64,000 bases of DNA, from positions 434,001 through 498,000 of the forward strand of contig NZ_CP066772.2 in NCBI RefSeq assembly GCF_016466415.2, read 5' to 3'. Position 1 is the stretch's first letter. Every line of letters starts with the position of its first letter. The stretch comes from Ralstonia pickettii. Its GTDB lineage: Bacteria; Pseudomonadota; Gammaproteobacteria; Burkholderiales; Burkholderiaceae. Shown here piece after piece: positions 19,703-28,003 of this stretch. The notes beneath the pieces are model-generated. The model was given only the letters and a program-made list of their open reading frames with translations. It was not told the DNA's origin and did not search any database. A program made the position numbers and the translations under genes.

Positions 19703-21379
19703 TCAGGCTTCGATCTTGAAGCGCGACACGCCGGTACGAAGCTGGTTGGCCACCAGCGTCAGGTCATCAATCGCCTGCGACGACTGGCGCAGCGATTCCG
19801 CCGTCTGCTGTGCGGCTTCCGACAACTGCGACAGCGCCTGCGTGATCTGCTCGGCGCCGGTGGCCTGCGTCTGCATGCCCTCGTTCACCATCTGGAAGCG
19901 CGGCGCCAGCGTTTGCACTTCTGTAATGATCTGCGAGAGCTGCGTGCCGACCTGCTGCACATCGCGCATGCCGCGTCGCACCTCTTCCGAGAACTTGTCC
20001 ATGCCCATCACGCCGGCCGACACGGCTGATTGGATTTCCTTGACCGTCTGCTCGATGTCGTAGGTGGCCACCGCCGTCTGGTCGGCCAGCCGGCGGATTT
20101 CCGTGGCGACCACCGCAAAGCCGCGGCCGTACTCGCCGGCTTTCTCCGCCTCGATGGCTGCGTTGAGCGACAGCAGGTTGGTCTGGTCAGCCACCTTGGT
20201 GATGGTGGAGACCACCTGGTTGATGTTGGTCGCCTTCTCGTTGAGGATCGCCAGCTTGGCGTTGACCGAACCTGCGGCTTCCATCACGCCGCGCATGGTG
20301 TCTTCCATCCGGTTCAGGCCGCTTTGGCTGGCGCCGGCCAGGGTGGCAGATTGCTCCGCCACGCTCGACACTTCGTTCATCGTGCGCAGCAGGTCGCGGG
20401 AGGTGGCAAAGATCTCGCGCGACGTTGCGCCAATCTCGGTGGTGGTGGCGGCCGTCTCGGCAGCGGTGGCCTGCTGCTCCTTGGAGGTGGCGGCAATCTC
20501 GGCCACGGACGTCGTCACCTGAAGGGACGACTTCTGCGCCTGCGAGACCAGGCTCGCCAGCTCTTCGGCCATGCGGTTGAACCCTTCTTCCAGCGTGCCG
20601 AATTCATCGTTGCGGCGCAGGTCCAGCCGGCCCGCCAGGTTACCGGTGCGCATGTCGTCGTGCGCATCCACCACCCGCGCCATCGGCACCGTGATCGCCT
20701 TGAACAGTGCATAGCCCAACACCAGTGCGGCGAGCAGCACCACGCCCAGCGCCACGGCCAGCGTGATCTCGGTGCTTTGAACAGACGCACGAATCTGGCG
20801 GGCCGACTCGTCGGCTACCGCCCGGTTGTCGGCGACCAGCTTGTCGGCCAGCGCCGTGGCCTCTTCCCAGACCGGCACGGCGCGCCGGGCGATGGCCTGC
20901 GCTGCCGGCTTGGAGGTGCGGGCGAGCTGCATGGCCTCGTTGAACATGGGCAGGTACTTGTCGACGACTGCGCGATAGGCGCGGAAGCGCTGGCGGTCGT
21001 CGTCGCGGTAGATGGTGCTTTCGTAGTCGGCCGAATGCTTGTCGAGATCACGCACGAGCTGTGCGGCGCGCTCCAAATCCCGATTGGCAAGCTCGGGGTC
21101 GACATCCACAAACAGCGCGCGCTCAAGGGTCGCGTGGCTGTTGCGCGTGGTCGCCCGCAGCGAGGTCGACAGATACAGCCCCGGCACGGAGTCGCGCTCG
21201 AGGCTCAGGGCTTCCTGGTCGATGGCGCGCAGGCGGTTGTAGGAAACGACCGCCATGATCACCATCAGCACGAACAGCACGCCGAAGCTGAGGACGATGC
21301 GGTTGCCAAGGGAGAAGCGGCCGCCGCGAAGCATGCCTGACAGGGTTGCGTTGCTGATGCGGGGCGTCGCAGAGACCAT
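19703..21379 (-). CDS. wspA: WspA: methyl-accepting chemoreceptor for surface sensing
   Basis: 558 residues. A first transmembrane helix (about 27-46), a four-helix-bundle periplasmic domain, a second helix (about 205-225), HAMP, and a cytoplasmic coiled coil with the invariant hairpin tip [20 protein letters not shown]. As first gene of the wsp operon it is the input of the pathway. WspA in Pseudomonas responds to surface contact or cell-envelope stress. An alternative start is the Met at residue 16. The roughly 230 bp upstream should hold the operon promoter; I see no convincing consensus there. Confidence 0.95.
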   Translation of the reverse strand: MVSATPRISNATLSGMLRGGRFSLGNRIVLSFGVLFVLMVIMAVVSYNRLRAIDQEALSLERDSVPGLYLSTSLRATTRNSHATLERALFVDVDPELANRDLERAAQLVRDLDKHSADYESTIYRDDDRQRFRAYRAVVDKYLPMFNEAMQLARTSKPAAQAIARRAVPVWEEATALADKLVADNRAVADESARQIRASVQSTEITLAVALGVVLLAALVLGYALFKAITVPMARVVDAHDDMRTGNLAGRLDLRRNDEFGTLEEGFNRMAEELASLVSQAQKSSLQVTTSVAEIAATSKEQQATAAETAATTTEIGATSREIFATSRDLLRTMNEVSSVAEQSATLAGASQSGLNRMEDTMRGVMEAAGSVNAKLAILNEKATNINQVVSTITKVADQTNLLSLNAAIEAEKAGEYGRGFAVVATEIRRLADQTAVATYDIEQTVKEIQSAVSAGVMGMDKFSEEVRRGMRDVQQVGTQLSQIITEVQTLAPRFQMVNEGMQTQATGAEQITQALSQLSEAAQQTAESLRQSSQAIDDLTLVANQLRTGVSRFKIEA

Positions 21380-21607
21380 GTTTGAAACCTACAAGAAGCC
21401 AAAAAAGAAGACAGCGGCAAAAAAGCCGTGCGAGCGGCGCACAGCCGCCACACAGCACTGTTTGGAATGGTAAAGGAACGTATCGGTCACCGGAACCGAA
21501 ACCTTCGTGATTTGGCGCCAGTACGAGGGTAAGCCCGTGCCTGGTCAACATCAAAGCGCGGCCCGTGGAGCACCCGCACGCACACAAAAGCCGCCCGGTG
21601 CCCAGCC

Positions 21608-22429
21608 TCAACCGCCGCGCAGGGCCCGCGCAAACGCTTGCGCCACGTCCGCAGACGCATCGGTGATGGCCCAATAGCCCATGCCGGCGTTGCGCCAGAC
21701 GACAAGCTGGTAGCCGCGTTCGGTACGCACCGCCGGCTCGGTATCGCTGCCTGCCTCAGGGCGTACGTACAAATCGACAGGATGCTGCGACGAGCGGTAG
21801 ACCAGCACCGCAACCGGACGCCCATCGATGTAATCCAACCGACCGCCGACCAGCGGGAAACCGCGCGCGGCAAGGTCGGCAACGGGCGGCGCATAGTCGA
21901 TACGGCCGTTGAACCACGGCTTGACCGTATGACGATCCGATGACAGGACGTCAGTCTCCCGCGCCCCCAGCAGCGCGCGAACATGGCTGGCCGTGATGTC
22001 GTGCGCGGTGAGCGCCGCCGTATCGGGCCGACCCACGAACACGCCCACCCCAAGCGCCACCGCCGCCAGCGCGCCTGCTGCCAGACCGAGGCCACGCGAT
22101 GGCGTGATCAGCCAGTTCATAAGCCGCTGCCATGGCGATTGCGCCTGGCGCGGCGCGCGCGTGGCAGCCGAAATCGGATCCGGCCGCATGCCGGCCTCCA
22201 TCTGCACGGCACGCATCACCCGCTCGCTCAAACCCGCCGGCGCCTTCATGTACAGCCCCGGCGCACGCAGCCCCTGGCGCAGGGCCCGCACCACGCCATC
22301 GTGATTCGCCGCGATGTCGGTGCAGGCGGCGCACGAGCCCAGATGCGCTTCCATGTGCAGGCTGTCCGCCGCACCGAGTTCGCCATCGGCGCGGGCAGCC
22401 AGCAGCGCGCGGATGTCGTCACAGTTCAT
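21608..22429 (-). CDS. Transmembrane anti-sigma factor (zinc-binding)
   Basis: About 273 residues. The N-terminal domain has the zinc-anti-sigma signature H-x3-C-x2-C (HLGSCAAC, with an upstream Cys in MNCDDI). A single membrane helix follows (about 120-140, GLGLAAGALAAVALGVGVFV), then a periplasmic domain of about 130 residues. It should hold the ECF sigma factor encoded immediately upstream at the membrane until a periplasmic signal releases it. Its start (ATG at 22429) overlaps the sigma gene by 11 bp. Confidence 0.9.
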   Translation of the reverse strand: MNCDDIRALLAARADGELGAADSLHMEAHLGSCAACTDIAANHDGVVRALRQGLRAPGLYMKAPAGLSERVMRAVQMEAGMRPDPISAATRAPRQAQSPWQRLMNWLITPSRGLGLAAGALAAVALGVGVFVGRPDTAALTAHDITASHVRALLGARETDVLSSDRHTVKPWFNGRIDYAPPVADLAARGFPLVGGRLDYIDGRPVAVLVYRSSQHPVDLYVRPEAGSDTEPAVRTERGYQLVVWRNAGMGYWAITDASADVAQAFARALRGG

Positions 22430-23054
22430 GGCGGGCCTCCTTGGTGCTGTTTCCCATACCACCCGATGCCCGGATGGGTGTCACATTGGTGCGCGGTGGC
22501 GCGTTGTCTTCCGTCAATAAACGTGCAAGCTGCTGCCGCGCACGTGCCAGGCGCGACATGACCGTGCCGATGGGCACGTCGACCACAGCGGCAATGTCGC
22601 GGTACGGCAGGTCTTCCAGCTCGCGCAGCACAAGTACCTCGCGATACGGCACGGGCAACTGCGCCAGTGCGGCATGCACGCGGCGCACGTCGTCGATGCG
22701 GGCGAGCAGCGCCGCGGGGTCGACGCCATAGCTGGCGCTGTCGTCGTTCGCCTGGCCGGCGGCCGCGTCGTCATCCCACGGCTGGGCGGGCGCCTGCTTG
22801 CGGCGCGCGCATTCCGAGAACCACGTGTTGCGCACGATGGCCAGCAGCCACGGGCGGCCGTCCCCGCCTCGAAAACCGCCGAACAGCCGGAATGCGCGCA
22901 GGCAGGCTTCCTGGACGATGTCATCGGCATCTTGCCCGTCACCAGAAAGCCAGCGCGCCAGGTTGTACGCGGCATCGACATGCGGCAACACCGCCTGCGC
23001 AAAGCGCTGGGCGTCGGTGGGCAGATCGAACGTGGGGTCTGGCAGGTCGTGCAT
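22419..23054 (-). CDS. ECF-family RNA polymerase sigma factor
   Basis: 211 residues with sigma region 2 (DADDIVQEACLRAFRLFGGF) and region 4 (ALAQLPVPYREVLVLRELE, then LPYRDIAAVVDVPIGTVMSR). It lacks regions 1 and 3, as ECF factors do. It overlaps the anti-sigma gene and is divergent from genes for an exported phosphoesterase and a cupredoxin, a recurring neighbourhood in beta-proteobacteria. The four genes probably form one envelope-stress or metal-related regulon. Confidence 0.94.
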   Translation of the reverse strand: MHDLPDPTFDLPTDAQRFAQAVLPHVDAAYNLARWLSGDGQDADDIVQEACLRAFRLFGGFRGGDGRPWLLAIVRNTWFSECARRKQAPAQPWDDDAAAGQANDDSASYGVDPAALLARIDDVRRVHAALAQLPVPYREVLVLRELEDLPYRDIAAVVDVPIGTVMSRLARARQQLARLLTEDNAPPRTNVTPIRASGGMGNSTKEARHEL

Positions 23055-23078
23055 GGCGGCCTGGAAGCGGTGGACCTC

Positions 23079-23108
23079 CGTATACCTGTGTGCAATCCAG
23101 TTTATTCC
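23079..23108 (-). promoter_or_regulatory. Candidate ECF-type promoter upstream of the sigma/anti-sigma pair
   Basis: Read on the minus strand, GGAATAAA (23108-23101) is followed after 14 bases by GTATACGG (23086-23079), about 25 bp before the sigma start codon. The GGAAT-type -35 and the position fit an autoregulated ECF promoter. This is an eye-made match only. Confidence 0.35.
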
Positions 23109-23251
23109 CGCGCCAAAATAATTTTGTGAAAACGCGAATCTCGTGGAATACGCGAGCGCCCCGGCCGGTATGACAGGCAGGACCGGCGCGTCCTTCTTCG
23201 CCCTCGCGCTGGACGGCCACTCAACTCAGTCATCGATTGCAGGGGACCCTC

Positions 23252-24211
23252 ATGAGCAAGCAACCCGGACGACGCCAGTTCCTGCAACTGGCCGCGGTCG
23301 GCGGTCTGGTGTACGCATCCGGCCTGCCCGGCTGGCAGGCAATGGCGGCCACCACGCGCGCCGCCGGCGCCAAGCCAGACGATTTCTACTTCGTGCAGTT
23401 ATCCGACACCCACTGGGGCTTCAAGGGCGCGCCCAATCCGGATTCGCAAGGAACGCTGCCCAAGGCGATTGCGGCGGTGAATGCGCTATCGCCCCCGCCG
23501 GACTTTGTCATCTTTACCGGCGACCTGAGCCACATCAGCGACGACCCTGCCGAGCGCCGCAGGCGCCTGGCCGAGTTTCGCGACATTGCCGCCAAGATCA
23601 AGGTGCCGGTGGTGCACTACATGCCCGGCGAACACGATGCCTCGCTCGACAACGGCGAGGCGTATATCGAACTCTTCGGCCGCACGCACTACGCGTTCGA
23701 TCACAAGGGCGTGCACTTCATCGCCATCGACAACGTGTCGGACCCGTCCGCGCGCGTGGGCGACGCGCAACTCGCGTGGCTGGCGGCAGATGTGCGCTCC
23801 GTGCCGGAACACACGCCCATCGTCGTGTTCACGCATCGACCGCTGTTCGATCTGTACCCGCAGTGGGATTGGGCCACGCGCGATGGCCAGCAGGTCATCG
23901 ACTTGCTGATGCCGCACCCCAACGTGACGGTGTTCTATGGCCACATCCATCAGGAACATCACCACATGACCGGGCATATCGCGCACCACTCGGCGCGCTC
24001 GCTGATGTTCCCGCTGCCCGCACCCCCCGCGCCGGGCTCGCAGGCCAAACGCAACCCGATCCCGTGGGATGCTGCTGCGCCGTATCGCGGCCTGGGCTGG
24101 CGCAGCATCACCGGGCACGGCAAGCAGGACGCCGCAACCTGGGCGCTGGCCGAGCAGCCGATCCAACCAAACAGCGAAGCCACCGCCGCCAAGACCCCGG
24201 AGACCACCTGA
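23252..24211 (+). CDS. Tat-exported metallophosphoesterase
   Basis: About 319 residues. The N-terminus is a twin-arginine signal (GRRQFLQLAAVGGLVYASG), so it is folded in the cytoplasm and exported. The mature part has calcineurin-type phosphoesterase motifs: QLSDTHWG (D-x-H), FTGDLSH (G-D), MPGEHD (G-x-x-D/H in place of GNHD), FTHRPL and GHIHQEH. Two metals are expected in the active site. An AGGGGA ribosome site lies just before the ATG at 23252. It is divergent from the ECF sigma gene and adjacent to a cupredoxin gene, so it is probably part of that regulon. Confidence 0.9.
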   Translation: MSKQPGRRQFLQLAAVGGLVYASGLPGWQAMAATTRAAGAKPDDFYFVQLSDTHWGFKGAPNPDSQGTLPKAIAAVNALSPPPDFVIFTGDLSHISDDPAERRRRLAEFRDIAAKIKVPVVHYMPGEHDASLDNGEAYIELFGRTHYAFDHKGVHFIAIDNVSDPSARVGDAQLAWLAADVRSVPEHTPIVVFTHRPLFDLYPQWDWATRDGQQVIDLLMPHPNVTVFYGHIHQEHHHMTGHIAHHSARSLMFPLPAPPAPGSQAKRNPIPWDAAAPYRGLGWRSITGHGKQDAATWALAEQPIQPNSEATAAKTPETT

Positions 24212-24212
24212 C

Positions 24213-24590
24213 ATGCGCGCCTTGATCGCACACAACCCCAAGCGCCGGCTGGCGCTGCGTCAGATGACCGTGCTTGCGGCAGGCGCGGCCCTCGCCTGCG
24301 TCGCTCACGGCGAGGGCCCGACGGTCATCCGCGTGCATGCGCGCAAGTTCACGTTCACGCCCGACAAGATCACGCTCAAGCGCGGCGTGCCCGTGGTGTT
24401 CGAGCTGACCGGGCAAGACATCTTGATGGGCTTTTCGATTCCGGATTTCAACGTGCGCGCCGACGTGGTGCCGGGGCAGACCGTACGGCTGGCGCTCACG
24501 CCGGACAAGACCGGCACGTTTGATTTCCTGTGCGACATCTTCTGCGGCTCCGGCCACGAGACGATGAATGGAACGTTGACCGTCACCTGA
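24213..24590 (+). CDS. Exported cupredoxin-domain protein with a CuA-like loop
   Basis: 125 residues with an N-terminal signal-like segment (RQMTVLAAGAALACVAHG). The C-terminal ligand loop reads C107-DIF-C111-GSG-H115-ET-M118, the C-x3-C-x3-H-x2-M spacing of binuclear CuA sites (cytochrome oxidase subunit II, NosZ). The upstream histidine ligand expected in such sites is methionine here (DILMGFSIPDF, M72). A periplasmic copper carrier or electron-transfer role is inferred. It starts one base after the phosphoesterase stop, so the two are co-transcribed. Confidence 0.87.
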   Translation: MRALIAHNPKRRLALRQMTVLAAGAALACVAHGEGPTVIRVHARKFTFTPDKITLKRGVPVVFELTGQDILMGFSIPDFNVRADVVPGQTVRLALTPDKTGTFDFLCDIFCGSGHETMNGTLTVT

Positions 24591-24616
24591 AGCACACCGT
24601 TGCACCTCCAACGCAA

Positions 24617-24641
24617 AGCGCCCCGACCTGTTCGGGGCGCT
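24617..24641. terminator. Hairpin between convergent genes
   Basis: Perfect 10-bp arms AGCGCCCCGA / TCGGGGCGCT with a five-base loop sit between the cupredoxin stop and the convergent SRPBCC stop. The flanking T content is modest, so termination efficiency is uncertain. Confidence 0.6.
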
Positions 24642-24660
24642 CTCGTCTGCAGACGCGGTC

Positions 24661-25179
24661 TTAAGCCAGCGCGTCCCGCCCGGCCAGGGCCAGCAGCAGT
24701 TCGTCGAGCCGCTCCATGGTGGAGGTCATGCCGTCTTTCATCCCCATGTCGATGACCTTCTGCACATCCTCTGGCGAGTTGTACAACACCACAGTCGTGA
24801 CGAGGGTGCGTTCCTTCGCATCGGTAAAAGTGACATCCCAGCGGGCGCGGGGCATATCCGGATTCACGGCGCCGGCTTCATCAGAAAAAGCATCGAGCGC
24901 CGCGTAGCCATCGATCGGGTTGATCTTCTGATAGTCCAGGCGGCTCCAGAAAGACTCTCCATCGGGGGTGATCATGGCGTAGTGCCAGTAGCCGCCTTCC
25001 TTGAATTCCATATGCTTGGTCTTGGTGGTCAGCGGCTTGGGTGCAAACCACTGATCGAGCAGTTCGCGCTTCGTATGGCAATCCCACACCAGCTGGCGCT
25101 TTGCCGCGAACTCTCGCCTCACGGTGAGGCTGCTCTTTTGCATGTCGACGAGGAAATCAAACCGAAGATCAGCCTTCAT
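24661..25179 (-). CDS. SRPBCC / AHSA1-like domain protein
   Basis: 172 residues with the activator-of-Hsp90-homologue-1-like fold signature (VRREFAAKRQLVWDCHTKRE, then LLDQWFAPKPLTTKTKHMEF ... GGYWHYAMITPDGESFWSRL). These small hydrophobic-pocket proteins are commonly encoded right after an ArsR-type repressor in proteobacteria. Here the start overlaps the ArsR gene by 11 bp. The ligand and physiological role are unknown. Confidence 0.85.
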   Translation of the reverse strand: MKADLRFDFLVDMQKSSLTVRREFAAKRQLVWDCHTKRELLDQWFAPKPLTTKTKHMEFKEGGYWHYAMITPDGESFWSRLDYQKINPIDGYAALDAFSDEAGAVNPDMPRARWDVTFTDAKERTLVTTVVLYNSPEDVQKVIDMGMKDGMTSTMERLDELLLALAGRDALA

Positions 25180-25513
25180 TGCCTTCTCCTTGGAGTTTCT
25201 CTAAGAGCTTGTCCAGATTGCTGTACCTGCCCGTCCAGATCGCGTGCTGTTGCTCAAACCAGCGCTCGGCGGCGGCCAACTTCTTGCGCTCGAGCGTGCA
25301 CGTCCGGATTCGGCCGCTCTTCTCAGAGCGGACCAGCCCGACGTCTTCCAGCACCCGCATGTGCTTCATGAAGGACGGCAGCGCCATGTCGAATGGTTCC
25401 GCCAGTTCACTTACCGACGCGGGCCCTTCACCGAGCCGTTGAATAACCGCCCTGCGCGTTGGGTCCGAAAGCGCGTGAAATACCGCGTCTAGCGCAATTC
25501 CATTGTTATCCAT
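25169..25513 (-). CDS. ArsR-family (winged-helix) transcriptional regulator
   Basis: 114 residues: DAVFHALSDPTRRAVIQRLG, then SVSELAEPFDMALPSFMKHM, the classic ArsR start and helix-turn-helix. No metal-binding cysteines are present, as expected for the ArsR subgroup paired with SRPBCC proteins. The start at 25513 coincides with the predicted transcription start of a strong promoter at 25521-25549 and has no Shine-Dalgarno, so the mRNA may be leaderless. It probably represses itself and the downstream gene. Confidence 0.9.
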   Translation of the reverse strand: MDNNGIALDAVFHALSDPTRRAVIQRLGEGPASVSELAEPFDMALPSFMKHMRVLEDVGLVRSEKSGRIRTCTLERKKLAAAERWFEQQHAIWTGRYSNLDKLLEKLQGEGNEG

Positions 25514-25520
25514 TTGGCTA

Positions 25521-25549
25521 ACTATATACGTGAGAATGCGTTGATGCAA
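25521..25549 (-). promoter_or_regulatory. Sigma-70-type promoter of the ArsR/SRPBCC operon
   Basis: On the minus strand, TTGCAT (25549-25544), a 17-bp spacer and TATAGT (25526-25521). The predicted start point falls at or within a base or two of the ArsR ATG. The AT-rich TATATAGTTAGCC sequence around the -10 is a likely operator. Confidence 0.6.
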
Positions 25550-25649
25550 CAAGGTTCGACAGCGTGTGGTGACACAGGTGGGCGGCCGGTCAGCATGCAC
25601 ACGTACCCATGCTAGGATGACCTTTCCCCCGGCAGCCGCCACACCGCAC

Positions 25650-26243
25650 ATGACGACCATCTACGCGACCCTCGGCGTGCAGCCGGACGCCACCCTGGAC
25701 GAAATCAAGCGCGCTTACCGCCGCGCCGCAATGAAGTGGCATCCCGACCGCAACCCCGGCCGAGAAGCCGAGGCCTATGCGGCGTTCCAGGAAATTCGCG
25801 AAGCCTACGCGATCCTCTCCGACGCTGAACAGCGCCGTGTCTACGACGAGGTATTCGCACAGGAAATGCAGCGCTGGCAAGCGGAGCGCGATGCACAGGA
25901 AGCAGAGGAGCGCGCAGCGCAACGCGAGCGCGAACGCCTTGCGCAGGAGCATTACGAAAAGATGGTCGCCATCGCCATGCGCTTTGCCGACGAGGGCCAC
26001 CATCGCGACGTCCTGTTCGGCGTGCTGCTCGGCCGGGACTGCGATGCAGAACTCGCCGCGCGCATCGCCGACAGCGTGTGGGCCTTGCAGGAAGCACGGC
26101 GCTCCCCCAAGCCTGCAACGGAGATGACCGACGCGCAGCCAGCGCCCGCACCCGAAGACGCGGCCTCCAAAGTCGACGAATCTGCAGTGCCGCGGCGTGC
26201 GTTCGAGTCGTTCTGGCAGGGGTGGTTTGGCTTGCGCCCCTAG
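25650..26243 (+). CDS. J-domain (DnaJ-like) co-chaperone protein
   Basis: 197 residues. The J domain occupies residues 1-70 ([20 protein letters not shown], then [10 protein letters not shown] with the essential HPD, then [19 protein letters not shown]). A charged helical stretch rich in Glu, Arg and Gln follows (about 75-110), then a low-complexity tail. It lacks the zinc-finger and substrate domains of DnaJ, so it is a class C J protein expected to stimulate an Hsp70. The ATG at 25650 gives the canonical J-domain start. Confidence 0.88.
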   Translation: MTTIYATLGVQPDATLDEIKRAYRRAAMKWHPDRNPGREAEAYAAFQEIREAYAILSDAEQRRVYDEVFAQEMQRWQAERDAQEAEERAAQRERERLAQEHYEKMVAIAMRFADEGHHRDVLFGVLLGRDCDAELAARIADSVWALQEARRSPKPATEMTDAQPAPAPEDAASKVDESAVPRRAFESFWQGWFGLRP

Positions 26244-26713
26244 GAACCGATTAGCCTGCCCGCTGACTGCGGATCATTGGTTGCAAGTCCGACTCGCGCT
26301 GCGGGCAGGAGCACCAAGGTTGTGCAGCACGAGCCTGCCAACACCTTCGTCACAAGCCAAACGTTTGCAAACTGCCGTGTGTCGAGGTGCCAAGTTCATT
26401 GAGGCACTGGGCCACATGGGAAACAAACGCCCACGCCCTGCGAGCATTAAAGGATTCATGTGGGCTGCCGATGAACAGATTGCGTCTGTTGCGGTTAATC
26501 AGCTTATTCGTCGTCATGCCCAACTATCCGCATTCTGTCTGTCGCATGGGCGCCCCGATCTGCCGGGCGTGGCGGGTGCTGCTGGCGCATGCCGTCATCT
26601 ACAGGCAATCCATGCTCAGCAATATCGAGGGCCCCAAACGACGGACGGCCGCGAGAGGTCTCTCGTGCTCAGCGAGCCCAGCCGGCTCATACCGAAGCGA
26701 AAGCGAGCGTGAC
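26244..26713. other. 470-bp intergenic region without a convincing gene
   Basis: It contains a perfect 9-bp inverted repeat (26255-26263 and 26301-26309, CCTGCCCGC / GCGGGCAGG) near its left edge and a somewhat AT-richer stretch around 26440-26530 that could hold the promoter of the following operon. A 98-codon open frame ending at 26712 has no clear ribosome site and no recognisable family. Confidence 0.4.
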
Positions 26714-28003
26714 GTGCGACGAAGCCACTTTGCCCGGCTGCTATCCGGTCTGATCGGTTTGCTGGTTCTGTCCGGTTGCCAGCAGCAAGACGCCCCCATC
26801 ACCAGTGCGCCCCCGCCGCACCGGACCAGCATTACGGCATTGATCTGGGCTCCGGACTGGCCCGAACAGATGCTTCAGATCGCTGCCGAGTTCAGCAAGC
26901 TCAATCCCGATGTGCAGGTGGACGTTCAGTTCATGATCGGCAATTCGGTCGAAGAGAACATCAAACCCCGCGTCGCTGCCGGCACGATGCCCGATCTCTT
27001 GAGCGTCAACCCAAATGCCTATTCGGCCGAACTGGCAGAACAGCGCATCCTGGCCAATGTCAGCCAGACATCGGCGTGGACCAACATGCTCGGCCCGCTC
27101 AAGCGGGACTGGACCAGCCGCCGCGGCACAGGATTCGGCATCTCGGGCGGTGTCGCAACGACGATGATCTACTACAACCGCGAGATGTTCGAAAAAGCGG
27201 GCGTCGACAAGCTGCCAGCAAATTTCGACGAGTTCCTGCGCGTTTGCGCGCAACTCAAACGCGCAGGATTCACGCCCATGATGTTGAACGGCGCATTCCC
27301 GAACATGCTCGGAAACGGGCCGTTTGCCTCGGGCTTCGCCAACAACGTGATCGCGCACGAGCCGAACTGGAAAAGCAAGATGGCCGAGGGCACGCTGGAT
27401 CTCGACACCCCCGAGGTTGCCGATATCTTCGCCAAAATGGCTCTGCTGCCGGAACGTGGCTACGTCCAGGCGTCGTTCATGGCAACCGGCTACGACGACG
27501 GCATGCGTCTTTTCAAGGAAGGCAAGGTGGCGATGGCCTTCCAGGGCAGTTGGGCGGCGGGCCAGTTGCTGCACGGCAATCGCTTTGCGGTCGGCGCGTT
27601 CATTCCGCCATGGAATAAGCGCGGCGAGCAGGTGGTGCCCGTGCTCGGCAGCGAGACAGGCTTTGCCGTATGCGAGACCCCCAACAAGGCGGCTGCAAGG
27701 CGCTTTCTGGAATTCATCGCCGGCAAAGGCTTCCCGATCCTGCAGAGAAAGCGCCACAACATCTCCCCGTTCCAGCAAGACGCGGAAACGGCCGTCACTG
27801 ACCCGGAAATCGTCGACTACACGAATACCGTCAGCCGCTATCTGGTGACTGCCAGCCCGTACTACTCGACGCTGCCTTCAAACACGCTCGAGTCACTGCA
27901 TGGGTTGATGCAGGACGTGCTGCTCAAGAAGATGTCGCCCCGCCAAGCGGCCAAGCGACTCGACGAGTCGGTCAAGAATGAAGCGAAGATGCACTACAAA
28001 TGA
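26714..28003 (+). CDS. Extracellular solute-binding lipoprotein (family 1, sugar type)
   Basis: About 429 residues. The N-terminus is a lipoprotein signal peptide ending in the lipobox LSGC (C22). The mature protein has the family-1 ABC substrate-binding fold (LIWAPDWPEQMLQIAAEFSK, then LNPDVQVDVQFMIG ... VATTMIYYNREMFEKAGVDK ... KVAMAFQGSWAAGQLL). No ABC permease or ATPase gene is nearby. The stop overlaps the start of a membrane GGDEF-EAL gene by four bases (ATGA). A sensory role, presenting a sugar-like ligand to that partner, is therefore likelier than transport. The GTG start gives a standard signal peptide. Confidence 0.87.
   Translation: MRRSHFARLLSGLIGLLVLSGCQQQDAPITSAPPPHRTSITALIWAPDWPEQMLQIAAEFSKLNPDVQVDVQFMIGNSVEENIKPRVAAGTMPDLLSVNPNAYSAELAEQRILANVSQTSAWTNMLGPLKRDWTSRRGTGFGISGGVATTMIYYNREMFEKAGVDKLPANFDEFLRVCAQLKRAGFTPMMLNGAFPNMLGNGPFASGFANNVIAHEPNWKSKMAEGTLDLDTPEVADIFAKMALLPERGYVQASFMATGYDDGMRLFKEGKVAMAFQGSWAAGQLLHGNRFAVGAFIPPWNKRGEQVVPVLGSETGFAVCETPNKAAARRFLEFIAGKGFPILQRKRHNISPFQQDAETAVTDPEIVDYTNTVSRYLVTASPYYSTLPSNTLESLHGLMQDVLLKKMSPRQAAKRLDESVKNEAKMHYK

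Noticed and set aside
26416-26712. 98-codon open frame before the binding-protein gene
   Set aside because: No clear ribosome site, no signal or family, and it simply fills the gap; mentioned with the intergenic region only.
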